Source: Podocnemis expansa (lineage: Eukaryota > Chordata > Testudines > Podocnemididae). Taken from it: a stretch of 64,000 bases of DNA. The position numbers were made by a program, and so were the translations under genes. The stretch spans positions 20,753,856-20,817,855 of the forward strand of contig ML681971.1 of assembly GCA_007922195.1 (NCBI GenBank), written 5' to 3'. The notes below the pieces were generated by a model. It was given only the letters and a program-made list of their open reading frames with translations, did no database searches and was not told where the DNA came from. This document shows, piece after piece, positions 37,240 through 47,239 of this stretch (positions within the stretch are counted from its first letter, which is position 1; the number at the start of each line of letters is the position of its first letter).

Positions 37240-37737
37240 CAGGGGCAGCAACCCCTGGCACCGGTGCAAAAAATGGCACAGGAGCCAAGCCTGAGTGGCA
37301 TGAGGCGCCACTCTGGCTTCTCCGCTGACCCCGCTCCTTCAGTGCTCCATGGCTGTGCAGCATGAGTCATGTGTTGTGGCTCCAGGCCAGCAGAAGCCTC
37401 AGCGTGTGACTCCTAGCCCCCTGCTGGCCCCACCCCTTGCTGGGCAGGGCTGGAGGGGAGTGGGGCAGGTCTCCTCCCTCCCACTTCCGGCTCCAACTGT
37501 GAAGCTGGAGGCTGCCAGATGGTGGGGACGAGAGGTGTCTCTGGCCAGACCCAGTGGCCATGGAGGGATAGGCGGCCCTGGGCTGGGCCCCGGAGGCTGC
37601 CTGCCAGAGAGGCTCAGAGCTGGCCCTGCCCTGAACAGGAGACCTGGCCACACCCCCTTTTGGCCCCACCCCCGGCACCCACTGAGGGTGCGGTGGGCAG
37701 GGCTGGCACGGGGCTCAGCAAAGGTTGCTGACCCCTG
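37240..37737. mobile_element. hAT miniature, 498 bp, perfect 8-bp duplication
   Basis: The ends are CAGGGGCAGCAACCCCTGG and GGTTGCTGACCCCTG, inverted. The flanks are AGGTAGGG on both sides (37232-37239 and 37738-37745). The GC-rich interior yields several long overlapping reading frames that have no protein signature. The intact duplication suggests a fairly recent insertion. Confidence 0.85.
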
Positions 37738-37745
37738 AGGTAGGG

Positions 37746-39755
37746 CATATTGGATTCTTCAAGAGCTAACCTGAAACTTAAACTAGGTCGAACAGGTGTC
37801 AGAAGAAACTCTTCAGGTTCTTAGACCTTCCAACAGTGGTTATTTCTCAGACTGTGGGTGCAGAAAATGGGAGTCAAAGAAGCTAAGCTTCTGCTGTTAA
37901 CTTTGATTGGAGTCAATATATAAGTTAGAATGATTGCAGAATTACATAGTGCAATTTTCCTGCACTTATTTGTGTAGCATGAGAGGCAGACAGTGTGTCT
38001 AGATGAACACACACCCCCACCTGACTAAAACATATGGCTGTGGGCATGGTTTCTTATAGCTGCTCAACAGCCCATTCTTAGACAGCATCTCAGTTTCTAG
38101 GGGTGAACTCTGTTACTATTTACATATACCTCTATAACAGAGGGAACTTCTGAAAGGTATAGCTTTTTCAGCTCATCTTTTTGCAGACACTTCATGAATG
38201 GAGAGAGAAATGATTGCGTGCCATATTTTAATGGACCTTAAAACATATCAAAGAGTTGCTCATAGAGATATACAGTAATTCATTGGTACCAAAATTCTAG
38301 GGATTTTATGACTAAAAGACATAGACATAAAAACATCCAGAATGAGTAAAATGCACCATTCTGGCACTCAGCAAATACCCTTTCACTCCTGTTTGTGTCA
38401 TCTGTGCACCTCAGAAAGACAAAGTAGAAAAGATGGGACTGAGGGTGAGTAGGACTTCATTTACACTTTGCCCAGTTCCATACACTGTTGGAGCTGCACT
38501 AGTAGAACCTGGAGTGCAGATGGCAAAGCCATTTTTTGCACCAGTCTTACCCTTGCTTGAAACTAGGGGAAGCAGCACCAGTGTGAATAATGTTGTCTAC
38601 AAGTATGGGTCTGCATCAACGTGATTGTCCTAATGGCTGTAATGAGGACAAATCTCTTATGTATCCAGTGTCCAGGACTGAGTACGGTAACACAAAGCCA
38701 ACAGGTGGGTTGGAAATCCAAGGCCTTATCTCAGCTATGTCTATAATTATTCTGTTGACTTTATTGTCAACTTCACATCCTTATTGTGACTATAAAGCCT
38801 GTGGGTCAGATTCTCAGTGAAGCTATATTGGTTTTACACCAGCTGAGAATGTGACCCCAGATTTAAGTTTTCCTAATAAAGCCTCAGAGCCTGATTTTGC
38901 TGACACTGACTTTGGCATGTGAATAGACGTATTAAAGGTAAGCAGCAGTGCATTAATCTAGCACTAGAGCTTTGATTTCCCATGCTTTCATGTTAGCTGC
39001 CTTGCTATCCAGAATGCAAGTTGGGGAGAAGCTCAGGAGAGTGCAAAACTGGACCAATGGCATATGTGTTTTCATTCAGAGACTAGAAATCTCACAGTGT
39101 GTATTTTAGGCACAGCCTGTGGAGTTGAACAAGATCAGTTAAATGTTATCCAGTGAAAATGAAGGACCAGATTTCTGCTGATGTAACTCCCTTGAAGTCA
39201 ATACAATTACATTCCCCAGTGACTTTATTTCTAATATCTTAGGGTAAATGGTATAATAGGGTTGAATGGCATTTATACATAGATGATATTTTTAAAAATA
39301 GTCTAGCTTCTGATTTAGGTGTGAACCAAAGAAGCAAGTCAATGGGCCTTAAAGCAGCATAGGCAAACATGCTGTTTGAGATGCATGGTAGAATCCTCAC
39401 TCAACACCAGACTCGAGCTGTCCTGCAGTTAGCAGATTTTACTGAAAGGAAAGCCTCAGGGCTAATCAACCCGCAAAAAACAAACAAGAGACCTGGCAAT
39501 TTCCATTGTGTTGAGCTGAAATGTGGCACCTGAGATCATTCAAATCTCAGTGAAGAGATACAGCCCTGAATCTGTATCTGCTTAATGCTAGAAAAGGTTT
39601 GCCAATATAGGTGTACTGGGAAAACCCTCCTGGTGCAGATGTAGTTACATATAACAGCAAAAGAATGTTTGTGCTGGTGCAACATACACTAGCTCCCCTA
39701 GTAAAATCAGTTATACCAACCAGAGCACTCTGCGGCTGGCATCAGTGGTATTCTG
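37746..39755. other. intergenic, nothing recognised
   Basis: No exon or named repeat recognised between the hAT miniature and the Harbinger element. Confidence 0.4.
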
Positions 39756-39758
39756 CTA

Positions 39759-39960
39759 GGCTGTGTTCACACAGCCCCCTTATTTCGAAACAACAGATGT
39801 TGTTTCGAAATAAGGATTCAGCTGTTCACACGACGCACGGTTGTTTCGAAACAACCTAAACCCCATGTGGGGACGAAACAACGTTGTTTCGAAACGACTT
39901 GTTTCGAAACAACGCTGTGCGAACACGTTGTTTCAAAACAACGGTTGTTTTGAAACAACC
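39759..39960. repeat. left terminal and subterminal palindrome array of the Harbinger element
   Basis: TTTCGAAA occurs five times (39783, 39803, 39844, about 39887 and 39902). Perfect palindromes include GGTTGTTTCGAAACAACC (39839-39856) and CGAAACAACGTTGTTTCG (39874-39891). TTTCAAAACAAC and GTTGTTTTGAAA (about 39931-39955) form another with a one-base spacer. The outermost 18 bp is itself an inverted repeat. In this superfamily the Myb-like protein binds subterminal sites, so these are candidate binding sites. Confidence 0.8.
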
Positions 39961-40057
39961 GTCGGACCTTCCTCCCAGGGTGCCCAGCACCCTGGGGAAC
40001 AGGAAGTTCCGGTCTGGGCATGCCTGTCAGCCAGCGTGCCCACTGCCTGACAGGCAC

Positions 40058-40649
40058 ATGGCGACCCAGGCAGGCTCCTCTGCTGGGGGGCGCCGCAGGG
40101 CCCCAGTGTGGACAAGGGAGGACACTCTGTGCCTCCTGGGGGTCTGGCAGTGGCCAGACATCATGTCCCGGTTCCGGGCATCACACCGGAACCGGGACAT
40201 ATACGCGGACATCGCCGCGGAGATGTCCGCCGCCGGCCACCCCAGGACCCTCGAGCAGGTCCGGAACAAAATAAAAGGTCTCCGGCAAGATCACTCTCGG
40301 ACCCGGGAGGCCCGGGAGCTCCAGGGGGCAGGGAGCAACATCACCTGCCCCTTCTTCGATGAGCTCCACGCCTTCCTGGGTCCAGAGCCCAGCGGCCACC
40401 CCGCTGAGTCTCTGGACTCAGAAGGGCATCCGAGCCCCTCATCGGGCCCTGAGGCCCAGGGCTCAGATGTGTCTGTTGGGGGGCCTCCGGCTGCGCCACC
40501 ACCATCCGTGGCGGAGGCCACTGCCAGCAGCCCGGAGCTGTTTGCCAGGCCTGAGCCGGAGACCAGCGGGGAGGACCAGGGGCCGACCACCGCTCCAGGG
40601 TCGGACACAGAGCCCGGGACATCACATCGGACAGCCAGATCCCCTGTTG
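40058..40649 (+). CDS. Harbinger Myb/SANT-like DNA-binding protein, exon 1
   Basis: This encodes the DNA-binding partner protein of PIF/Harbinger elements, which in studied relatives helps the transposase enter the nucleus and reach the transposon ends. I chose the ATG at 40058 (MATQAGSSAGGRRRAPVW), although the frame is open upstream to 39884 through the palindrome array; the upstream part looks non-coding. Residues about 16-105 form a trihelix-type Myb/SANT-like domain: APVWTREDTLCLLGVW, RNRDIYADIAAEM, TLEQVRNKIKGLRQDH and CPFFDELHAFLG, with the conserved tryptophans in place. A Pro/Ser/Glu-rich linker follows. The exon ends at a consensus donor, GTTG|GTAAGTA (40650), in phase 1, and joins in frame to the acceptor at 41438-41439. 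Confidence 0.82.
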
Positions 40650-41439
40650 GTAAGTACCCCCCCACCGAGGCACACAGGGCTGGGCCTGTCCAGCAGGCCC
40701 CAGGCAGCGAGGGGGCCAGGGCTGGGTACCAGGGCAGGTAGGGCACAGGATTGGTGGGTGCAAAGGCACCCCCGTGGTCACAGGGCCCATGGGGACGGGT
40801 GGCACCGGGCGCACAGGGGCCTGTGCGCCTGGGGGCAGTGGACAGGGCCCGGCTGGCGGAGATGTGACAGCATCCCGGGTGGGGTGGGCAGCATGCAGGC
40901 CACACCGCTGGCAGGTAGCTGTGGGAGGCCCCCCTAGGACAAGGTGTGACCCAGCCCAGCCCACCCCTGTGGGCACGACCGGCATGTGTGCCCCCCAGGG
41001 AATGGTCCCCAGGTGGCAGGCAGGAGGAGGACACGGTCCCCTTCGTGCCGTCCTGTGCCCCTGTCCAGACCCTGAGTCCCGGTCCGGCAGGCTGTGTAAG
41101 CTACAGGGGTTTGCCAGGCATCGGACCGGAGGGGTGGAAGGGGCCTGCACTGCCATAGACTACTCATCTGTACAGGCAGGTAGGCCAGGGCCCCCGGGCC
41201 CCGACGACTACCCCAGCCGGACAGCATCGCTGCCCGGTGTCCCCCAGTGTCCCCCGCTGGGTACCGCCCTGGCCTCATTCCCGGGCCTTGGGGACTGGGA
41301 ACCCCACCTCTGGGCACTCCCCCATGGGATCCCGGGGCCCTCTGGCAGTCAGGGCAGGGGTGTGTGCAGCGGACAGGCGCGAACAGACAGGGCCAACAGG
41401 CGGCAGGGGCTGACTGTGTCTTGTGCTTCCCTCCGGCAG

Positions 41440-41915
41440 GTCGCAGGTCCGCCCGTCGCCAGATGCCACCACCACCAGCAGCTGGACACCCGAGCCCCCG
41501 GGCACGCCAGCGGCGGAGGAGGGCCCCACGGACCCGCCTGGAGCTCCTCGAAGCCCTGGAGGACCTGGGTGAAAGGATGGAGGCCTCCACCCAGGCCTGG
41601 CGACTGGAGCAGTGCCAGCGCCTGGACCAGCTGCTTGTGGTGGAGTCCGATCTGGCCACCGCCCTAGGTCGCCTTGCCGACCAGCTGCCAGCTGCCAGCT
41701 GCCATCCAGGAGCTTGCCCAGTGGCTGCCACCACCACAGCCCACAGGGAGCCCACCGCCCGGACCTCCCCAGAGGCGACGCCGGAGGGACGGCGGCCGTG
41801 GGCGCGGCCGGGGTGCGCCACCCCCCCCGAGCCCCCCCGGGTCTTGCCTGACTTCCCCCTTTCCCTTGGACTTTCACATCCCCTTCCCCTCCCAAGTTGC
41901 TGCCCCCCTCCCTGA
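41440..41915 (+). CDS. Harbinger Myb/SANT-like protein, exon 2 (C-terminal, probable frameshift)
   Basis: A pyrimidine-rich acceptor, CTTCCCTCCGGCAG, precedes 41440. Splicing to exon 1 restores a glycine codon and leads into GRRSARRQMPPPP, a basic stretch (QRRRRAPRTR), then an amphipathic, coiled-coil-like segment (LELLEALEDLGERM, LDQLLVVESDLATALGRLAD), as usual at the end of these proteins. At 41683-41703 the heptamer AGCTGCC stands three times. Beyond it the current frame becomes Pro/Ser/Thr-rich and stops at 41913-41915, whereas the neighbouring frame continues AAIQELAQWLPPPQ, the expected helix, to 42009. I infer a 7-bp duplication that shifted the frame. With the current frame the protein is about 355 residues. 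Confidence 0.68.
41683..41703 (+). repeat. three tandem copies of AGCTGCC (probable frameshift site)
   Basis: The copies are at 41683-41689, 41690-41696 and 41697-41703. Seven is not a multiple of three, so gain or loss of one copy changes the frame of the Myb protein tail. The alternative frame downstream keeps a helix-like protein pattern. Confidence 0.75.
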
Positions 41916-41985
41916 CACCCCCAGAACCCCCTTCCCCTCCCAAGTTGCTGCCCCCTCCCTGACACCCCCAGAACCCCCTTCCCCC
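41881..41985 (+). repeat. two-copy 48-bp tandem repeat in the Myb gene 3' end
   Basis: The unit CTTCCCCTCCCAAGTTGCTG followed by CCCCCTCCCTGACACCCCCAG occurs twice in succession, with a third partial start. It falls in the 3' region of the Myb-like gene, just before its poly(A) signal, and probably arose by slippage. Confidence 0.7.
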
Positions 41986-42004
41986 CGCCCTGACACCCAT
42001 TGTA

Positions 42005-42050
42005 AATAAACCCCTGTTGCACTGTCTTTTTGTGTGTCAGTCTTTTTATT
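42005..42050. terminator. convergent poly(A) signals of the two Harbinger genes
   Basis: AATAAA at 42005-42010 (plus) serves the Myb-like gene, followed by T- and GT-rich sequence. TTTATT at 42045-42050 is AATAAA on the minus strand and serves the transposase gene, whose stop codon is about 90 bp away. The 3' ends therefore nearly touch, a compact tail-to-tail arrangement. Confidence 0.7.
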
Positions 42051-42139
42051 GGAGTTGGTGAACAGTGCGGGTGGACGGGTGGGGCCTGGCCATGGGTGGT
42101 CGGGGGAGCGGGTGGTGCAGGGCAGGGCGGGCCTGACCC

Positions 42140-43510
42140 TCACAGGTCCCCCTCCATGAATGCGACCCGAAGGGCATCGCGCACGGTGAGGGCTTGTTGG
42201 GAGGGCTGTTCCCTTGTGGGCACGGGTCCAGGCTCCCTGAGGTCCGCGGCGAGGTGTTCGGCCTCGGCCTCCCACGCTGGCTGGATGGGCTCCCCCCGCA
42301 GGTCACAGTAATTGTTGAGGACCACACATGCCCTGATGATGTGAGGCAGGGCCCTCTCCGCAAGGTGGAGCCGGGTGAGCAGGCACCGCCAGCGGGCCTT
42401 CAGGCGGCCGAATGCCCGCTCCACAACCTGGCGGCAGCCGGTCAGGCGTCGGTTGAAAAGCCGCCGGCTCGGGTCCAGGGGCCCTGCGTATGGCTGCATG
42501 AGCCAGGGCCGTAAGGGGTAGGCCGCGTCGGCCACGACGAGGACGGGCACCACAACGCCCCTGAGGTGGATGTCGTGCCGAGGGAAGAAGGTGCCTGCCT
42601 CCATGTCCCGGTGGAGGGAAGAGTTCCGGAGCACCCGGACGTCGTGGGCCCTCCCTGGCCATCCGACGTAGATGTTCTGAAAGCGGCCCCGGTGGTCGAC
42701 GAGGGCCTGCAGGAGCATGGAGTGGTACCCTCGCCGGTTGCGGTACTCCGCTGCCCTGTGCTCCGGGGCCCTCACAGGGATGTGGGTGGCATCAAGGACC
42801 CCCGCGCAGTTGGGGAAGCCGAGGGCAGCCATCCCGGGGATGATGTCCTGGAGCTGTCCTGCGCCCACCAGGCGCCGCATCAGGACCCGGTTGATCGCCC
42901 TGGCGACCTCACGCAGGATGGCACAGATTGTGGATCGGCCGACTCCGAAGAGGTGTGCCACTGCCCGGTGGGACTCCGGAGTGGCCATCTTCCATAGGGC
43001 GATGGCCACTCTTTTGTCCACCGGGATGGCACGCCTCATCGGGGTGTCCCTGCGGTGCAGGTACGGGGCGAGCTCCGTGACCAGGGCAGTGAAGCTGGCC
43101 CTGGTCATGCGGAGGTTGCGTTGCCAGTCCTCTTCGCCCCAGGTGCGCAGGGCGACCTGCTCCCACCAGTCTGGGCTGGTTTCCCGAACCCAGAGCTGGC
43201 GGGGCACAGGGGCGGGCAGGTGCATGAGGTCTGCCCTGAGTATGAGGTAGATGAGGGCCTGGTGTGGGGGCTGGGAGCCCTCTGCGTCCACAAACAGGGT
43301 GTCCCGCATGTGCAGGACACTCTGCAGGCGGGCAGGGGGTCCGTGGGTGGCATGGTGCCGTCTGGGCTGCCGGGCACTGTCCATGGCTTGCAGTGTGCTG
43401 CTCGCCTGGGTGGACAGGGAAGTGAGGTCAGGGCTGGCTTTTATGGGATTGGCTAGCAACATGGCCACCGACATGGCCCAGTGGGGTGGCCATGTTGCCA
43501 CACCTCCCAT
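42140..43510 (-). CDS. PIF/Harbinger DDE transposase, uninterrupted (456 aa)
   Basis: This encodes the enzyme that cuts and rejoins the transposon ends, related to the domesticated vertebrate gene HARBI1. Reading from the ATG at 43510, an N-terminal region (1-110) precedes helices at about 125-165, a helix-turn-helix (residues 180-205, SHRAVAHLFGVGRSTICAIL) and the RNase H-like nuclease fold of the DDE_Tnp_4 type. The catalytic acids are D240 in VLDATHIP, D328 in VADAAYPL and E364 in RQVVERAFGRLK; the conserved D290 in WPGRAHDVRVL is also present. There is no stop or shift in the body, and the length suits the family. The true start could be M43 (MDSARQPRR) or M68. It is convergent with the Myb-like gene. 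Confidence 0.9.
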   Translation of the reverse strand: MGGVATWPPHWAMSVAMLLANPIKASPDLTSLSTQASSTLQAMDSARQPRRHHATHGPPARLQSVLHMRDTLFVDAEGSQPPHQALIYLILRADLMHLPAPVPRQLWVRETSPDWWEQVALRTWGEEDWQRNLRMTRASFTALVTELAPYLHRRDTPMRRAIPVDKRVAIALWKMATPESHRAVAHLFGVGRSTICAILREVARAINRVLMRRLVGAGQLQDIIPGMAALGFPNCAGVLDATHIPVRAPEHRAAEYRNRRGYHSMLLQALVDHRGRFQNIYVGWPGRAHDVRVLRNSSLHRDMEAGTFFPRHDIHLRGVVVPVLVVADAAYPLRPWLMQPYAGPLDPSRRLFNRRLTGCRQVVERAFGRLKARWRCLLTRLHLAERALPHIIRACVVLNNYCDLRGEPIQPAWEAEAEHLAADLREPGPVPTREQPSQQALTVRDALRVAFMEGDL

Positions 43511-43549
43511 GGTGCCCTGCCCCTGGGGCGAAATAGCATGCCCACTGTG

Positions 43550-43700
43550 TGGACATGTTATTTCGATTCCCGCTTTTTTTCTTATTTCGAATTAACATTT
43601 TGTTAATTCGAAATAAGTTGTTTTGAAATAAGCGTTATTCCGATATAAGGTTGTTGCGAAACAACCGTATCGAAATAACTGGCTGTGTGAGAACACAGCC
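43550..43700. repeat. right terminal and subterminal palindromes of the Harbinger element
   Basis: CTTATTTCGAATTAACA (43581-43597) and TGTTAATTCGAAATAAG (43601-43617) form a perfect 17-bp stem with a 3-base loop. GGTTGTTGCGAAACAACC (about 43650-43667) is a near-perfect version of the left-end palindrome. The end itself is GGCTGTGTGAGAACACAGCC (43681-43700). Confidence 0.8.
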
Positions 43701-44779
43701 CTAGGGTTTTGCTGGCACCGAAATGTAGTAAAAAGCAAAATCTCCCTTCCTAAACATTAATGTTTTTACTGCAGACAGTTGTCAGTCAGGTCACCCCTGA
43801 GCTGAGCACAAGAATGAAATGAGCAAAGGAGGCTGTAAGCTGTGTGTGTGATCTCTGTATTCTAGGGACTTTCGGAGGCTGGCCCAGGCCTTGGTATCAG
43901 AGGAGTGAGCTTCAGTAGAGTAGGGTATGCATTGGCCAGCCACTTTAAGAAAAGGTAATAGGACCTGAATCTGCTCCATTAAGCCAGGATAAATCCAGAA
44001 TAACTGCACAGGTTTCAGTGGCATCACTCTAGATTTATACTACCAGCAGACATTGAGGGAAAAAGAAACAGCTGATTCTCTTTCACTGACACTGAAGACA
44101 AAACTCATTTCAGTGGATTATTAGAGAAGGACAACTGTAAAGACAAAATGATACAGGATCTCATTAAAATGAAAATGCTGAAATAAATGGGTAATTTGGC
44201 ATCGATTCCACTCCCCACCCCCTCACTCTGAAAGCCATTTCATATTAAAAGTTACATAGCTGCAGAATGATGCTCCAACATCTGTTATTAGTGAAATGAA
44301 ATGATTTGCTTGGTTCCATCCCCCCCCCCCAACATTCTTCTAACATCTGCATGTGTACATCTCTCCTGTATATTAATCATTTCCAGCACTGATTGCTCAC
44401 AATGCTGGAATAATGCATCAAAGAATATGGAATTCTGTCTTCATTTAGGCACTTGAATGTTTTGGTCATGGAGTCAAGTGTGTATTTTCCTATCCACCTA
44501 CCCTGCATGCCAGTTGCTTATTGTTTATGACAATGCACATGTGGACGATATCAAACCCTGTTCAGAGGCCCAGCATCATAGCTTATCTAGCCCCTGGACT
44601 CACGTCCCCAGAGGTATTTAGACATCCAACCATGGGATTTTGTTGCCTTAATATCTCTCAGGATTGGGCCACAGTCTCTCACATGGGATTTAAGGGGTGC
44701 TGGCATAGACCATAGGCCAGCTCTCTTCACAAAAGCTAAATGCACTTGTGTAACCCACATACCTAAAATGGAATAATCT

Positions 44780-45500
44780 CTTTCAGGGATCCCTTATGGC
44801 TGGGTTACGTTGCTGGGCAGATTTTGCAGCCCGAAGACCAGAACTTTCTGGTAAGAGGGTGTGGTGGCACGTTGAGCATGCCCCACAAGTTTTATTGTTA
44901 TGCTGGAGTTACATACCCAGGGAGAAGCCTGAGAGGAGCAGCCTGGAGAGGAGGAAACGGAGAGTGCTCAGGGACTGAGTGAAAGGAGCTGAGTGAGAGT
45001 GGACTGCAGGATGTTTTCTCCCTGCTTTGGACAGTTTTGTAAGGGAGTTGTCTGCAATGGAACTGAGAGCTGGATGGTCAGCAACCTGATTGTGTGGTGC
45101 TGGCTACACAGGAGGATGAAAGGACTTCACGGCATTTGCCTGAAAATTCCTGCAGCTAGAGATGATGAGGATAGCTCTTGTTCTGCATTCAAGCCTCAAA
45201 GACTTAAAAGACTACAACTGAGATAAGGGTGACTCCACCTGAACATTGGGACTCCTGGGTTCTTACTGTTTTGTTTAAATTTATTATGGTTTCTTAGGAT
45301 AAGGTTTGTTTAGTTAGTTAATAAAGTTCATTGTTATGTTTATGCTGAGTAATAGTTTAATGTGGGATGGGAACTCTGAGCAGTCTTCGCTGTGAGTCCT
45401 GAACAGACTGGATCCTGGCTCTCCAGCTGCTTTCTGCAGGGGTTTCTCTGTTAGGCACTGGAGAAGGGCAAGTGAATGCATTCGAGCCCACCCTCGCAGG
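44780..45500 (+). repeat. unclassified repeat-like stretch with poly(A) signal
   Basis: The stretch reads like the end of a long repeat: purine-rich GAGAGGAGCAGCCTGGAGAG, 'TGTGGTGCTGGCTACACAGG', then an AT-rich segment with AATAAA at 45320-45325 and a TTCATTGTTATG downstream element. It resembles LTR or retroelement tails, but I found no second copy and no boundary. 43704-44780 has nothing I recognise. Confidence 0.3.
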
Positions 45501-45687
45501 TTACACTTGCACCTGATGTGATTAGAACAAAGCAAATAATTTGTCATGTCCTCTGTTCTCAGAATGTTTGCAGACAGACAGCAATTTCCTCAAATGTACT
45601 TCCTGCTGACGGCATTCAATTTTCATTGTTGTTGAACTCTTATGAATTAATCCAATGGACTGCTCACAAAGTTCTCTGTGAGACTTT

Positions 45688-46222
45688 GGGGTGTTCACAC
45701 AGCAGTCTTATTTCGAAACAACAGGTTGCTTCAAAATAAGAAATGCGATGTTCACACGACGCACAGTTGTTTCAAAACAAAACGGTTCCATTGCTTCGAA
45801 ACAACGGTGTTGTTGCAAAATAACTTAAACCCTATTTGGGGTCGAAACAACGTTGTTTTGAAATGATTGTTCTGAAACAATGCCATCTGAACGTGTTGTT
45901 TTGGAACAAAGTGCCAGGGTGCTGAGGGCTGACCCTCAGCCCCAGAAAGGGGCTGCAGCCCCTGGCAGGGGGGTGAGGTGCTGCGGGGTGGCTCAGCCCC
46001 CGCCTGGGCTGCCCCCAAACCCCACCGTGGGGTCAGGGGTGTCCGGCTGGAGCCCGCTGCCCGGGCTGCACTTCACCCCACAGGTGCCTGCAGTCCCCTC
46101 CCCAAGCAAAATAGCATGTTCACACTGTGGACATGCTATTTCGCTCCCTTATTTCGAAAACACCTTTTTTGTCTTTCGAAATAAGGTGTTTTGAAATAAC
46201 CCCTCTGTGTGTGAACATAGCC
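45688..46222. mobile_element. Harbinger miniature (535 bp), derivative of the 39759-43700 family
   Basis: The left end GGGGTGTTCACACAGCAGTC and right end GTGTGTGAACATAGCC match the autonomous element's ends. The subterminal TTTCGAAAC repeats, 'GTTCACACGACGCAC' and 'CAAAATAGCATGTTCACACTGTGGACATGCTATTTCG' (in parts) correspond to both ends of that element. The GC-rich core is a remnant. The flanks are TTT (45685-45687 and 46223-46225). Both genes are missing, so it could move only if helped. Confidence 0.85.
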
Positions 46223-46225
46223 TTT

Positions 46226-47239
46226 GTTCTACTCTTTCAGCAGCTGTGATTGGTCAGAGAGGAACCGTGACTTGGATTTGCTGTGATTAAACGTTTCTGA
46301 AAAAAGCTGTTGCACATGCCAATTAAGAATTCTGTTTCCTGAATGCACTTATGAGAGTGACTTTAAAATTTACTCTGTGCCAACATTTGTGCAAGTAAAA
46401 CTCAATGGCACAAATGTTTCCAGAAAGCAAAAGCAAATAGGGTTGGAAAATAAATCATTTAAAAATTCAAGTGAGTGACTGCAAACGTTTATTATATGTA
46501 CCTGGCTCTAGTTAAGATGCATTTCAGTGTACCTTCCAAACATCCAAACTATGGCCCTGATTCAGAAAAGCAGTTACTTAAACCCATCTTTACTGAGAAA
46601 GCTAAAATTAAGCACATGCTTGAGTCCCACTGATTATAGTGAGAAATAAGCTCTTTCCAATGAAAAGTAAGAGCTTTCATGAATAAGGATGTTTTTCTGA
46701 CTCAGAGTCTGAATATATATCTATATTTTAGATTTACTTCAAAATATGGCTAAGGAAAAATAATTGTGATTCTATTTGCCCTTGATGTGCTTTTATAACT
46801 GTTTTTAGCCTTTATGATTGTTTTGTAGTCTGCTTGAATTCAGAAAACACAAACGAAAATATTAAAACTATGAATTTTATTTCAGGAATGTGCTGAAAAA
46901 TACTGAGTACACAAAAGAAGGTCTATAGCATAGTAATTCTGCATGAGGAAATAAGGTACCCAGAGTGCACAGCAGATGGTTTCAAAGGAAATCCTCGAGA
47001 GCTAGGATTAAAAAGCAATTTTCAGCAAGTTTAAAATGGGTCTCCACATTTGGGTCACAGAAATTAACTCCTTCATTGTGAGCAATGAGAGTCTTTTGTT
47101 GGATTATCTGTCTGTATATAAACTATCAGCATGCCCTGTGGACAAGGGAAATTTAGAGGAACATGAATTTGTTTTGACTCCGTTTGTGTTTTATCATGAT
47201 TTATACATACACAGTAGTGTCTTTGTGTTTTTGTTCCAG
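46226..47239. other. intergenic, nothing recognised
   Basis: AT-rich DNA without a recognisable gene or repeat. Confidence 0.4.

Larger units (their letters stand above)
39759..43700. mobile_element. complete PIF/Harbinger DNA transposon (3,942 bp)
   Basis: The left end is GGCTGTGTTCACACAGCC followed by TTATTTCGAAAC; the inverse of the right end is GGCTGTGTTCTCACACAGCC followed by TTATTTCGATAC. Target duplication CTA stands at 39756-39758 and 43701-43703; a 3-bp duplication is characteristic of PIF/Harbinger. It holds the two genes this superfamily needs, a Myb/SANT-like protein on plus and a DDE transposase on minus, arranged tail to tail. The body is far more GC-rich than its flanks. The transposase is uninterrupted; the Myb gene has one probable frameshift near its end. 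The miniature at 45688-46222 has the same ends. Confidence 0.92.

Noticed and set aside
37349..37738. A 129-aa frame and its opposites
   Set aside because: Entirely within an hAT miniature with a perfect target duplication.
40291..42022. Several 200-360-aa frames on both strands inside the Harbinger element
   Set aside because: GC-rich shadows of the Myb-like exons and intron; no domain, and incompatible with the splice structure.
39721..43760. CRISPR-like repeat array at the palindrome clusters
   Set aside because: Repeats are palindromes with irregular spacing at transposon ends in a vertebrate genome.
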